A stretch of 44,468 bases of DNA from Solobacterium sp. (GCA_024698805.1 JAILQT010000029.1:1-44468); one strand, 5' to 3'; counted from the first letter of the stretch, positions 24,424 through 32,347 are shown. Numbers and translations are program-made. Notes: generated by a model from the sequence alone, not told the origin.

Positions 24424-25935
24424 TCACGCTTCGAACTGCGTTGCGAGTTCCATGATGTTCTCCTGTGTCGCTTCATTTCCCTCAATGAATCCTGTGACAC
24501 GTCCGTCACACATGACCATGATACGGTCGGACATACCGATCAGCTCGCCCATTTCGGAGGAGATCATAATGATGCTCTTACCCTGTTTTGCAAGGTCTGC
24601 GATAATGCAGTAGATCTCATATTTGGCACCGACGTCGATACCTCTTGTCGGCTCGTCAAGGATCAGTACTTCAGGGTCATTCGCAAGCCATCTTCCGATC
24701 AGGACCTTCTGCTGGTTGCCGCCGGAGAGTGACTGGATCGGGGTTTTCGAAGAAGGTGTCTTGGTGTTCATCTGTTTGATGTTATCCTGTACAAGTTCTT
24801 CGATCTTTTTATTATTCAGCTTGAAGCCATAATCCAAATAATGGTTGAGTGAAGCGATGGAAATATTATCCGCGATCGAAAGGACACCCATGATTCCGCT
24901 GGCACGTCTGTCTTCCGTCAGCATCGCAACACCGTTATCAATGGCATCTTTCGGCCGATTGATCTTCAGCTCCTTCCCCCTCAGGAAGACCCTTCCTGAT
25001 GTCGTGGAACGGATTCCGAAGATGCCTTCCATCAGTTCTGTCCTCTGGGCGCCGACAAGGCCGGCAACACCGAGGATCTCACCTTTCCTTACTATCATGG
25101 AACAGTGACGGAAACTCTTCGGGTTGATCGAAGTAAAGTCATGTACTTCAAAATTGATGTCTCCCGGAACATTCTCTCTCGGAGGGTAGAGGTTCGTCAG
25201 TTCACGACCGACCATCTTCGTAATGATGAAATCTGTTGTCAGCCCTTTCGCATCCCATGTACCGATGTATGTACCGTCTCGCATGATCGTGACTTCATCA
25301 CTGATACGGAGGATCTCATCCATCTTATGTGAGATGTAAACGATCGCAACACCTTTTGCCTTCAGGTCTTCAACGATAGAGAACAGTGCTTCTACTTCAT
25401 TCTGTGTCAGTGAGGAAGTAGGTTCGTCGAGGATCAGAACGCGGCAGTTTGCGGATACCGCTTTCGCGATCTCTACAGACTGCATCTGTGATACGCTCAG
25501 TTCGCCCAGTTTCTTCCTGGGGTCAAAGTCCAGCTTGACTTCTTTCAGTACTGCTTCTGCATCAGCGTACATCTTTTCGTGATCGACCAGTTTGATCGGT
25601 CCGATACTCTTCAGCGGATAACGACCCAGATAGATATTTTCTCCGATCGTTCTAGCCGGGATCGGCTGCAGTTCCTGATGCACCATCGCAATACCCTTGC
25701 TTAACGCTTCAAGCGGATTATGGATCTCTACCTTCTCACCGTCGATAAAGATCTCCCCTTCATCCATCTTATAGATACCGAACATGCATTTCATCAGCGT
25801 CGATTTGCCGGCACCGTTTTCACCCATCAGTGCGTGAACAGTACCGGGTTTCAGCTGTAATTTGACATGATTCAGTGCTATAACGCCGGGGAATGCCTTA
25901 TAGACATCTTTCATTTCCAAAACAAATTCAGACAT
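24424..25935 (-). CDS. mglA: galactose/methyl-galactoside ABC transporter ATPase (tandem)
   Basis: A 503-residue protein with two ABC domains, as usual for sugar importers of the CUT2 class. Domain 1 has Walker A GENGAGKST, signature LSVSQMQSVEIAKA (degenerate) and Walker B VLILDEPTSSL. Domain 2 has a non-canonical Walker A region (GLVGAQRTELMEGIFG), an intact signature LSGGNQQKVLIGRW and Walker B VLILDEPTRGID. One degenerate site per protein is normal for this class. ATG at 25935 (MSEFVLEMKD) has AGGAG upstream; a longer frame to 25971 runs into the terminator hairpin and is rejected. Confidence 0.96.
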   Translation of the reverse strand: MSEFVLEMKDVYKAFPGVIALNHVKLQLKPGTVHALMGENGAGKSTLMKCMFGIYKMDEGEIFIDGEKVEIHNPLEALSKGIAMVHQELQPIPARTIGENIYLGRYPLKSIGPIKLVDHEKMYADAEAVLKEVKLDFDPRKKLGELSVSQMQSVEIAKAVSANCRVLILDEPTSSLTQNEVEALFSIVEDLKAKGVAIVYISHKMDEILRISDEVTIMRDGTYIGTWDAKGLTTDFIITKMVGRELTNLYPPRENVPGDINFEVHDFTSINPKSFRHCSMIVRKGEILGVAGLVGAQRTELMEGIFGIRSTTSGRVFLRGKELKINRPKDAIDNGVAMLTEDRRASGIMGVLSIADNISIASLNHYLDYGFKLNNKKIEELVQDNIKQMNTKTPSSKTPIQSLSGGNQQKVLIGRWLANDPEVLILDEPTRGIDVGAKYEIYCIIADLAKQGKSIIMISSEMGELIGMSDRIMVMCDGRVTGFIEGNEATQENIMELATQFEA

Positions 25936-25969
25936 ATATATCTCCTGTCTATCCGAAAACAAATGATTC

Positions 25970-26005
25970 AAAAAAATGAGGGCAAGTCATCAGACTCACC
26001 CTCAT
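25970..26005 (-). terminator. attenuator-type terminator between mglB and mglA
   Basis: On the minus strand a 13-pair stem (two G-U) pairs 26005-25993 with 25988-25976 around a four-base loop, then a run of T. It lies between mglB and mglA, so part of the transcripts should end here. That would give more of the binding protein than of the ATPase and permease. Confidence 0.8.
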
Positions 26006-26025
26006 GTCTAAATAACCCGAATGAA

Positions 26026-27057
26026 TTATTCTTTCGTGACCTTTACGTAGTCTACCCAGTAGTAGTTCTCGATAGCTTCGCCATTGAGGAGCTTAACTGC
26101 TACGTCAACTGCTGTGTGGGACTGGCCGATTGCGTCGTTCAGGACTGTACCTGTCATTGTGCCGTTGTTGACCATTTCAACACACTCGTCAAGAGCGTCT
26201 ACACCAAGCAGGTAGATGTCTTCGCCGACTTTACGTCCAGCTGCGTCGATCGCCGCAAAAGCACCGAGTGCCATAGCGTCGTTGTTGCAGAATACGACTT
26301 CGATCTTGTCGCCATACTGTGCCAGAGCGTTAGCGCAGATTTCCTGACCCTTTGTCTGGTCCCAGTTACCGATCTGGTCATCGATGCATTCAACTGTGAT
26401 GCCTGCATCTTCAAGAGCCTTGATGGAGAACTGTGTTCTGTACTGTGCATCAGGGTTCTCAGGGTCGCCTTCGATCATGAGGTAGGATACCTTGCCGTCG
26501 CCGTTGAGGTCGCCCTTGTCGGGGAGTTCAGCAACGATCTCGCCCTGGTATGTACCGGACTGACGAGCGTCAGCACCGACATAGCATACTGTAGCGTTGT
26601 CGAGGATGCCTGCATAGGACTCATCGCCGTTGTCGCCGAGAGGTTCACGGTTGATCAGAACGAGCGGGATGCCTGCGCCCATAACTTTTTCGATCGCTGC
26701 ATCTGCAGAGGATGTCTGAACGAGGTTGAGGATGATTACATCCATGCCCTGTGTAATGAAGCTGTCGATCTGGTTGGACTGTTCAGCCATGTCGTTCTTA
26801 CCGTCAACGATCTGAACGTTGTACTTGACTGTGTCTGTTTCGAGTGTCTTGAAGTAAGCTTCGATCTCGTTTCTGTACAGTGTCATGAAGTTGTCATTGA
26901 ACTGGTAGATCGCTACGCCTACGTTGTAAGTCTTTGCATCGCCGGATGCTTCGCCGCCTTCAGAAGCAGCACTTCCGGAACCAGCAGGTGTTGTGCTGCT
27001 GCAGCCTGCCAGCATAGCAACTGTCAGAGCGGAAGCTAAGAGTTTTTTGAAATTCAT
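26026..27057 (-). CDS. mglB: galactose/glucose-binding lipoprotein
   Basis: A 343-residue substrate-binding protein. It has a lipoprotein signal: MNFKKLLASALTVAMLAGCSS, with the lipidated Cys in LAGC, followed by a Ser/Gly/Glu-rich linker. The mature part begins YNVGVAIYQFNDNFM, and the periplasmic-binding fold (VDGKNDMAEQSNQIDSFITQGMDVIILN, CNNDAMALGAFAAIDAAGR) matches MglB, including the aspartates and asparagines that bind galactose. GGAGG precedes ATG 27057. It heads mglBAC, under a strong promoter with a cre site in it. Codon choice here is more AT-rich than in neighbours, as in highly expressed genes. Confidence 0.95.
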   Translation of the reverse strand: MNFKKLLASALTVAMLAGCSSTTPAGSGSAASEGGEASGDAKTYNVGVAIYQFNDNFMTLYRNEIEAYFKTLETDTVKYNVQIVDGKNDMAEQSNQIDSFITQGMDVIILNLVQTSSADAAIEKVMGAGIPLVLINREPLGDNGDESYAGILDNATVCYVGADARQSGTYQGEIVAELPDKGDLNGDGKVSYLMIEGDPENPDAQYRTQFSIKALEDAGITVECIDDQIGNWDQTKGQEICANALAQYGDKIEVVFCNNDAMALGAFAAIDAAGRKVGEDIYLLGVDALDECVEMVNNGTMTGTVLNDAIGQSHTAVDVAVKLLNGEAIENYYWVDYVKVTKE

Positions 27058-27103
27058 TTTTCCCTCCAATAAGCGCATTGATTGCGCAACTCTTGTTAAT
27101 AGT

Positions 27104-27139
27104 ATAGAACCAAATGAAAACGTTTACAATCAAAATAAC
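27104..27139 (-). promoter_or_regulatory. mglB promoter
   Basis: On the minus strand: -35 TTGTAA, 17-base spacer, -10 TATACT (near 27107). The 14-base cre site covers the end of the -35 and the spacer. Between this promoter and the start codon lies an inverted repeat GCGCA/TGCGC (27073-27087), which may be a further operator. Confidence 0.7.
27115..27128. promoter_or_regulatory. catabolite-responsive element (cre) for CcpA
   Basis: TGAAAACGTTTACA matches the cre consensus TGWAANCGNTNWCA at every position. It lies within the mglB promoter, where CcpA binding blocks polymerase. Glucose repression of galactose uptake is the expected outcome. Confidence 0.85.
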
Positions 27140-27232
27140 CGGAAAATAAGTGACTTAAATTTTCGGAAAAGTTTTCATTTTTTTACGCACAGAACGAATG
27201 TGTGCATTTGCCATAAGAGTGTTTGCATATGT

Positions 27233-27254
27233 AAAAAAGCACTGTTTCCAGTGC
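27233..27254 (-). terminator. intrinsic terminator of the TetR operon
   Basis: On the minus strand, stem GCACTG (27254-27249) with CAGTGC (27244-27239) and a four-base loop, then TTTTTT. The region 27129-27232 between this and the mgl promoter is AT-rich, and I see nothing further in it. Confidence 0.82.
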
Positions 27255-27257
27255 TCT

Positions 27258-27563
27258 CTATTCAAGGTTATCCAGTTTTTCGTTGAGCAGTTCGATCAGT
27301 TTTTCCTTGGAACGGATCAGGTCCATCGTATCATTCTCGGATTCGATCGCGACGCCGGTCACCTTCTTATTGTAATAGTCCCTTCCCAGCTTTTCGTAGA
27401 TCCTGGACAGGTCTCTTGCGATATGTCCGATATCGGAACGGATCTCAGCTTTCTGCTTCTCAATATCAAGTTTCGACAGGACTGATTTCCCTGAATCCTG
27501 CAGGATCTTAACGTATTTGTCGGCTGTCTCCTGAATTTTTGTAGTGATGTCTTTTTCTTCCAT
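27258..27563 (-). CDS. small coiled-coil protein of unknown function
   Basis: A 101-residue, highly charged, almost wholly helical protein. Heptad-like spacing runs through residues 1-65 (ITTKIQETADKYVKILQD...IEKQKAEIRSDIGHIARDLSRIYEKLGRDYY) and again in the last 20 residues. There is no signal peptide or membrane helix. AAAGGA precedes the ATG, four bases after the TetR stop, and the two share a terminator. It may be what the TetR protein controls. A similar architecture is seen in small helical phage-shock or cell-shape adaptors, but no family can be named. Confidence 0.7.
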   Translation of the reverse strand: MEEKDITTKIQETADKYVKILQDSGKSVLSKLDIEKQKAEIRSDIGHIARDLSRIYEKLGRDYYNKKVTGVAIESENDTMDLIRSKEKLIELLNEKLDNLE

Positions 27564-27566
27564 TTT

Positions 27567-28133
27567 TCATTCCTTTCCTGACTGTCTGATTAGATCTGTA
27601 ATGATGTCTGTGATCTCTTCGGCTGTCGCCTCTCCTTTTTTCGCAAGTTCCGTAAGTCCGCCTGCCAGCATGTCAGCCAGATATTTCTCATACCTTGCGT
27701 GCAGTTCACCGAGCCTGTTCCCTTCGCGGATCAGTTCCTCGAGTCTGGAAGAGATCGCCTCCCTGGCGTCTTTGATCGAACGCATGCTGAGGGGCGTTAG
27801 GTCCACTCCCTCATCCGTCGTGTGCAGCCTGTTCAGCAGATCGATAAACGATCTGACCGAAGTCTCCACTGTCCTTTCAAGCATATCCGCAAAATCCGGG
27901 CATTCTTCCTGCTGGGCCATCATGGAGCGGAATGCGCTGCTGTACTTTTCGCTGATCGCTTCGATCACGTCTTCCTTGGAGTTGAAGTAATAGTAGAACA
28001 GCCCTTTCGCAACGTTCATTTCCTTAACGATGGAATTGATCGTCGTATCCATGATGCCGTTCTGGCGGAACAGCTTTTCCGCCGCGTCTACGAATTCATT
28101 CCTGCGTTCTGCAGATTCCTTGTTTTCGCGCAA
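27567..28133 (-). CDS. TetR family transcription repressor
   Basis: A 188-residue TetR protein. The helix-turn-helix is clear (AAEKLFRQNGIMDTTINSIVKEMNVAKGLFYYYFNSKEDVIEAI), and the C-terminal ligand domain is helical. The start is uncertain. An ATG at 28154 lies only three bases after the -10 box, so the predicted RNA would begin inside it. The TTG at 28133 has AAAGGAG eight bases upstream and is preferred (seven residues shorter). A perfect inverted repeat lies in its promoter, so it probably represses itself and the coiled-coil gene. Confidence 0.88.
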   Translation of the reverse strand: MRENKESAERRNEFVDAAEKLFRQNGIMDTTINSIVKEMNVAKGLFYYYFNSKEDVIEAISEKYSSAFRSMMAQQEECPDFADMLERTVETSVRSFIDLLNRLHTTDEGVDLTPLSMRSIKDAREAISSRLEELIREGNRLGELHARYEKYLADMLAGGLTELAKKGEATAEEITDIITDLIRQSGKE

Positions 28134-28157
28134 TTCTCTCACTCCTTTCTCCATGAT

Positions 28158-28187
28158 ACTATATCAGCGGACTGACCATCAGTCAAA
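28158..28187 (-). promoter_or_regulatory. TetR promoter and operator
   Basis: Minus strand: TTGACT, 17-base spacer, extended -10 TGATATAGT (28166-28158). The perfect inverted repeat GACTGA-TGG-TCAGTC (28184-28170) overlaps the -35 and the spacer, the right place for autorepression. Confidence 0.75.
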
Positions 28188-28230
28188 TTTTTGCAGATCA
28201 ATTAATCAAATATGAAGAAATACGCGGACA

Positions 28231-28239
28231 TGGTATACT
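28231..28239 (+). promoter_or_regulatory. extended -10 promoter of rlmA (leaderless)
   Basis: TGGTATACT, six bases before the ATG at 28246; no -35 and no Shine-Dalgarno site. Confidence 0.62.
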
Positions 28240-28245
28240 TCTCAT

Positions 28246-29025
28246 ATGCTGTACACATGCCCCCTATGCGGAAACAGACTGATCAAAGACAATAAACGGG
28301 CCGTATGTGCATCCGGTCACAGTTTTGATTTTGCGAAAAGCGGTTATCTGAACCTGCTGATATCCAATTCATCCGTCCACGGCGATGCGCCGGATATGAT
28401 CCGTGCGAGGACAAGGTTCCTGCAGACAGGCAGCTACGGCTTCCTCAGGGACAGGCTGGCGCAGATCACGGACGAGCTTTCGCCTGAAGTCCTCCTGGAC
28501 CTTGGCTGCGGCGAAGGCTATTACACCTCTGCATTGCACGGAGAAGAAAAATACGGCTTCGACCTGTCCAAGGATGCGCTGATCCATGCGTCAAAGCACG
28601 ATAGATCCACGCAGTATGCAGTCGCATCCATATTCTCGCTGCCGCTGCCGGACGCAAGTGCGGATGCGGTGCTGACATGCTTCGCGCCGTATGCCCAAGC
28701 CGAGATCGGCAGGATCCTCAAAAGCGGCGGCAGGTTCATCTTCGTGACACCGGGAAGAAAACACCTGTTTGAAATGAAGGAGATCCTCTATGAAAAGCCT
28801 TATGAGAACAGGACCGATCCCCTGGAAACGGATCTGGCAATGATCCATGAGGAGTGCATCAGCGATACCTTCACTGTCGGAAACGAAGCCCTGCAGGATC
28901 TCTTCGCGATGACGCCGTATGCAAGGCATACGCCTCCCGAAGGAAGGGAGAAGCTCTCGCAGGTCCGTGAGATGCAGGTCACGGCTTCCTTCATCATCCG
29001 TATATATCAGAAAACAGACAGCTGA
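28246..29025 (+). CDS. rlmA: 23S rRNA guanine-N1 methyltransferase, RlmA type
   Basis: A 259-residue methyltransferase. The N-terminal zinc finger C-x2-C...C-x3-H (YTCPLCGNRL, AVCASGHSFDFAKSGYLNLL) is typical of RlmA, as is DAPDMIRARTRFLQTGSY. The S-adenosylmethionine fold begins LLDLGCGEGYYTSAL and continues with FDLSKDALIHASK. The known family methylates N1 of G745 or G748 in 23S rRNA; which of the two cannot be told here, and the TlrB subgroup gives tylosin resistance. The transcript is predicted to start at the ATG. It diverges from the TetR gene and is single. Confidence 0.9.
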   Translation: MLYTCPLCGNRLIKDNKRAVCASGHSFDFAKSGYLNLLISNSSVHGDAPDMIRARTRFLQTGSYGFLRDRLAQITDELSPEVLLDLGCGEGYYTSALHGEEKYGFDLSKDALIHASKHDRSTQYAVASIFSLPLPDASADAVLTCFAPYAQAEIGRILKSGGRFIFVTPGRKHLFEMKEILYEKPYENRTDPLETDLAMIHEECISDTFTVGNEALQDLFAMTPYARHTPPEGREKLSQVREMQVTASFIIRIYQKTDS

Positions 29026-29040
29026 AACGGCTGTCTGCTT
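29015..29040. terminator. terminator after rlmA
   Basis: 8-bp stem CAGACAGC (29015-29022) with GCTGTCTG (29030-29037), then CTTTGCTTT. The stop codon of rlmA is in the loop. It also lies just past the end of the convergent gene and may serve both. Confidence 0.7.
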
Positions 29041-29044
29041 TGCT

Positions 29045-29401
29045 TTACCATATCTCGATCAACTCGTGCAGGACCTCTTTTTTGTTCCTGTCTGTGACCC
29101 TCATTACGATCGAACAGGGGACCACGCTGCCGTTTTTGTAGGAAGGCCGGCAGTCATACCCCTTCACCTTTCCTTCGATCAGCAGCTGTTCGACAACATC
29201 GTCAAAATGCTCCTTCACTGCCGCTGTACCGGCCGGTACATACAGGCAGTTATCCATTTTTTCCGAACCGCCGAAACGCGGATCGACAAGATACAGGAGT
29301 TCCAGTTCGCCTTTTTCCAGCATCCCCTGTGCTTCGGCCTGCGTGATGCCGCTGAAGTCCGGACTGTTTTTCTTTTTTTTCAGTCTGTCAGGCAAACCCA
29401 T
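29045..29401 (-). CDS. unknown protein, last gene of the fumarase operon
   Basis: A 118-residue soluble protein that I do not recognise. A lysine-rich start (RLKKKKNSPDFSG) is followed by an alpha/beta region: LELLYLVDPRFGGSEKMDNCLYVPAGTAAVKEHFDDVVEQLLIEGKVKGYDCRPSYKNG, then a hydrophobic strand SIVMRVTDR and a helix. No metal or catalytic motif is seen. It lies six bases after the DUF1622 gene, on the same transcript. Confidence 0.62.
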   Translation of the reverse strand: MGLPDRLKKKKNSPDFSGITQAEAQGMLEKGELELLYLVDPRFGGSEKMDNCLYVPAGTAAVKEHFDDVVEQLLIEGKVKGYDCRPSYKNGSVVPCSIVMRVTDRNKKEVLHELIEIW

Positions 29402-29407
29402 GGACTC

Positions 29408-29749
29408 TCACTCGCCGTGTTCTGCTTCTTTTTCGCTCCTCAGTTCAAGGTGGATCTCCAGCGTCATCAGTCCGCGCAGGATGACCAGCGAGCCGAGGAC
29501 CATCAGGTCGGACAGCTGTTTTGCCAGGACGGTATGCAGCACCTCGGCTGCGAGCAGGAACTCAAGCGTCAGGGCGATGCCTTCCGCCAGTTCATGACCG
29601 CTGTTCTTTTTGCCTGCAAGCCATTTCACCAGGCACTGGATGCCTGTCTTGACCATGACCAGGAGCGCGAACAGTTCAAGGATCGTTCCGCCCATCTCGA
29701 CAAAAACGGTCAGGATATTATGCAGTACCTCTACATATGTCTCTAACAT
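29408..29749 (-). CDS. DUF1622 family membrane protein
   Basis: A 113-residue membrane protein with three hydrophobic helices: MLETYVEVLHNILTVFVEMGGTILELFALLVMV, then GIALTLEFLLAAEVLHTVLA, then LSDLMVLGSLVILRGLMTLEIHLEL. It matches DUF1622 in length and in the LE-rich helices. Function is unknown. AAAGGG stands before the ATG. It directly follows the malic enzyme gene, so it may be related to C4-acid metabolism, but DUF1622 genes occur in varied settings. Confidence 0.83.
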   Translation of the reverse strand: MLETYVEVLHNILTVFVEMGGTILELFALLVMVKTGIQCLVKWLAGKKNSGHELAEGIALTLEFLLAAEVLHTVLAKQLSDLMVLGSLVILRGLMTLEIHLELRSEKEAEHGE

Positions 29750-29751
29750 GC

Positions 29752-30933
29752 TTATCCCTTTCTGACATACCCTTCACGTATGCATTCTTCTGCGACTGCC
29801 TTCGATACAGCTGGAACGACTCTTTCATCGAACGGGGAAACGATGACATGGTCGGGCGTCAGTTCCTCATCCGACACGAGGGAAGCGATGGCCTTTGAGG
29901 CAGCGATCTTCATGTTTTCACTGATCCTCGTTGCCCTGCAGTCAAGAGCTCCCCGGAAGATACCCGGGAAAGCAAGGAGGTTGTTTACCTGGTTTGGATA
30001 ATCGCTCCTGCCGGTACCGACGATATATGCGCCGGCTGCCTTCGCATCCTCATAGGATACTTCCGGCTCCGGGTTCGCCATCGGGAATACCATGCAGCCG
30101 GGATTCATCGTTTCGACCATCTCCTTTGTGACAACGCCCGGGGAACTGACGCCGATAAAGATATCGGCACCCTTCAGGCCTTCTGCGATATTCGCATAAT
30201 CCTGATCATCAAGGTTCGTGTAGTCGAGAAGTTCCCTCTTCAGGTCCGTATAGCGGTCATAGTTCTTCTTTGCGATACATCCTTTGGAATCAAATGCATA
30301 GATCCTTGTAAAACCGTATTTATACAGCATGCGGATGATCGAGGAACCGGCAGCGCCGCAGCCGCTGACGACGACCTTCATATCCGCAGGATCTGTTTTC
30401 TTAAGCCGCATGCAGTTGATCAGGGCAGCCAGGACGACGATCGCTGTTCCGTGCTGGTCATCATGGAATACCGGTATATCCAGTTCTTCGATCAGTCTTC
30501 TTTCGATCGTGACGCAGCGCGGCGCACTGATATCTTCCAGATTGATCGCACCGATGGAGGGTGCCATCAGCTTGCAGAATTCAATGATCTTTTCCGGATC
30601 CTTCGTATCCAGGCAGACCGGCCATGCGTCCAGACCTGCAAACCTCTTCATCAGGAGTGCTTTGCCTTCCATGACAGGGAGACCGGCTTCCGGTCCGATA
30701 TCCCCGAGTCCGAGCACGGCAGTGCCGTCGGTGATGACAGCCACGGTATTGCCTTTGCCGGTATATCTGTAGACATCTTCCCTGTTTTTGTGGATCTGAC
30801 GGCAGGGCTCCGCAACGCCGGGAGTATATGCAAGACTGAGATCATACGCATTCTGGCAGGGTACCTTCGATTCCACCGTCAGTTTGCCCCTGTGCTGTTC
30901 GTGAAGCTTTAATGCTTCATCATAAATACTCAT
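29752..30933 (-). CDS. NAD(P)-dependent malic enzyme (decarboxylating)
   Basis: A 393-residue short-form malic enzyme that turns L-malate into pyruvate, CO2 and NAD(P)H. SLAYTPGVAEPCRQI, GDIGPEAGLPVMEGKALLMKRFAG with the catalytic Lys, and INLEDISAPRC give the active site. DIPVFHDDQHGTAIVVLAAL has the metal-binding Asp pair, and VVVSGCGAAGSSI is the Rossmann dinucleotide site (GxGxxG variant). It overlaps the fumarase beta subunit stop as ATGA, so fumarate is converted through malate to pyruvate by one operon. Confidence 0.95.
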   Translation of the reverse strand: MSIYDEALKLHEQHRGKLTVESKVPCQNAYDLSLAYTPGVAEPCRQIHKNREDVYRYTGKGNTVAVITDGTAVLGLGDIGPEAGLPVMEGKALLMKRFAGLDAWPVCLDTKDPEKIIEFCKLMAPSIGAINLEDISAPRCVTIERRLIEELDIPVFHDDQHGTAIVVLAALINCMRLKKTDPADMKVVVSGCGAAGSSIIRMLYKYGFTRIYAFDSKGCIAKKNYDRYTDLKRELLDYTNLDDQDYANIAEGLKGADIFIGVSSPGVVTKEMVETMNPGCMVFPMANPEPEVSYEDAKAAGAYIVGTGRSDYPNQVNNLLAFPGIFRGALDCRATRISENMKIAASKAIASLVSDEELTPDHVIVSPFDERVVPAVSKAVAEECIREGYVRKG

Positions 30934-31466
30934 TTTTCTTCCTCCATGTCATAGATATCGTTCCCGCTGCAGTCGATGCCGACAAAGCAGGGAAAATCCT
31001 TTACTTCCAGTCTTGTGACCGCTTCGCTAAGCAGATCCTCAAAAGCGACCGGTTCTCTTTTGATAATACTTTTGGAAAGCAGTGCACCTGCCCCTCCCGG
31101 GGCAATAAAATATATGCCCCCGTGACGGACGACTGCTTCTTTCACCGCATCGCTTCTGCGGCCTTTGCCGATCATGCCGGTCATACCGTGTTCCATCAGT
31201 TCAGGTACATACGGGTCCATCCGTGAAGCGGTCGTAGGACCGGCAGAACCGATCACCTGCCCTTTTTTCGCGGGTGTGGGACCGACATAGTAGATCACGG
31301 CATTATTGAGATCGAACGGCAGTTCTTCACCTTTTGCGATCATTTCATGCAGGCGTTTGTGTGCTGCATCCCTGGCGGTATAGATGACGCCGCTCAGGAG
31401 TACAGGATCGCCTGCTTTCAGTTCTCTGCGTTCCTCCGCAGATAAAGGGAGCTGCAGTTTTTTCAT
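30930..31466 (-). CDS. class I fumarate hydratase, beta subunit
   Basis: A 178-residue C-terminal domain of class I (Fe-S) fumarases. LPLSAEERRELKAGDPVLLSGVIYTARDAAHKRLHEM, YYVGPTPAKKGQVIGSAGPTTASRMD and MIGKGRR are classic for the beta part. Fumarate is hydrated to malate together with the alpha subunit. L-tartrate dehydratase is an alternative with the same fold, but the malic enzyme downstream favours fumarase. The start at 31466 forms a TGATG overlap with the alpha subunit. Confidence 0.93.
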   Translation of the reverse strand: MKKLQLPLSAEERRELKAGDPVLLSGVIYTARDAAHKRLHEMIAKGEELPFDLNNAVIYYVGPTPAKKGQVIGSAGPTTASRMDPYVPELMEHGMTGMIGKGRRSDAVKEAVVRHGGIYFIAPGGAGALLSKSIIKREPVAFEDLLSEAVTRLEVKDFPCFVGIDCSGNDIYDMEEEK

Positions 31467-32311
31467 CAGATCACCGCCTTTGCATGCCTGCACACATGGC
31501 AGCACATATTCACAGCACAGGGAAGACCGGCGATATGCGTCGGCGCATATTCGATCTGCACTTTCAGTGCGGTTGTCTTTCCATGGAATCCCATGGGACC
31601 TACCTTCAGCCGGTTTGCGGCCTCAAGAAGTTCATCCTCCAGCTTTCTGTAGCGGGGATCACTGTTTCCTTCATGCAGGGGTCTGAGCAGGGCACGCTTG
31701 GAAAGGACTGCGCACGAATCGAATGTGCCGCCGATGCCTACCCCTACGATAAACGGGGGACATGCGTTCGGTCCCGCGTTTCTGATCGTGTCCAGGACAA
31801 ATGCCCTGACGCCTTCTTCCCCTTCTGCAGGTGTCAGCATCTTTACAGCCGACTTGTTCTCCGAACCGAATCCCTTCGCCATCAGTTCGATGACGACCCG
31901 GTCCCCTTCCGTGATCTCGGTATAGATCACTGCAGGCGTATTGTCCTTTGTATTTTTTCTGTCAAACAGCGGATCATCCACAGCGGAAGCACGCAGGCAG
32001 TTCTCCGTATAGCTTCTGCGGACGCCGTTGTGCACGGCTTCATACAGGCTGCCGTTTACGAAATGGACCTCCTGCCCGACCTTCAGCCATACAATGACAA
32101 GTCCTGTGTCCTGGCAGATTGGGATCCTTTCTTTTTCAGCGATCTCTGCGTTTTCCAGCAGCATCTTCACAGCTGCCCTGGACCGTTCATCCGTTTCCTC
32201 TTCATATGCTTTCCGGAAACCTTCCAGGATCCCCGGGTCATACTGCACGGCTATCCTGCCGCATTCTTCGAAGACCTTATCTTCGACCAGTTTTACATCT
32301 ATTTCACGCAT
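31466..32311 (-). CDS. class I fumarate hydratase, alpha subunit
   Basis: A 281-residue N-terminal domain of class I fumarases with the three cluster cysteines in PICQDTG, NACPPFIVGVGIGG and CCHVC near the end. KGFGSENKSAVKML and GPMGFHGKTTALKVQIEYAPTHIAGLPCAVNM are the conserved substrate and subunit contacts. It is oxygen-sensitive in known cases, suiting an anaerobe. It is the first gene of a five-gene operon. It appears leaderless: TGCTAAAAT ends six bases before the ATG, and no Shine-Dalgarno site is present. Confidence 0.94.
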   Translation of the reverse strand: MREIDVKLVEDKVFEECGRIAVQYDPGILEGFRKAYEEETDERSRAAVKMLLENAEIAEKERIPICQDTGLVIVWLKVGQEVHFVNGSLYEAVHNGVRRSYTENCLRASAVDDPLFDRKNTKDNTPAVIYTEITEGDRVVIELMAKGFGSENKSAVKMLTPAEGEEGVRAFVLDTIRNAGPNACPPFIVGVGIGGTFDSCAVLSKRALLRPLHEGNSDPRYRKLEDELLEAANRLKVGPMGFHGKTTALKVQIEYAPTHIAGLPCAVNMCCHVCRHAKAVI

Positions 32312-32317
32312 GCAGTT

Positions 32318-32326
32318 ATTTTAGCA
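32318..32326 (-). promoter_or_regulatory. extended -10 promoter of the fumarase operon (leaderless)
   Basis: TGCTAAAAT on the minus strand, six bases before the alpha subunit ATG, in the 36 bases between it and the XRE gene. Confidence 0.58.
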
Positions 32327-32347
32327 CATTACACAGGGTAAAAACAC

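Noticed and set aside
25867-27039. Plus-strand frame of 390 codons opposite mglB, rich in Val/Cys/Asp
   Set aside because: Antisense to mglB; the odd composition is what the complement of a high-expression gene gives.
32318-32347. Transcript end between the XRE gene and the fumarase operon
   Set aside because: No hairpin with a T tract was found; read-through from XRE remains possible.
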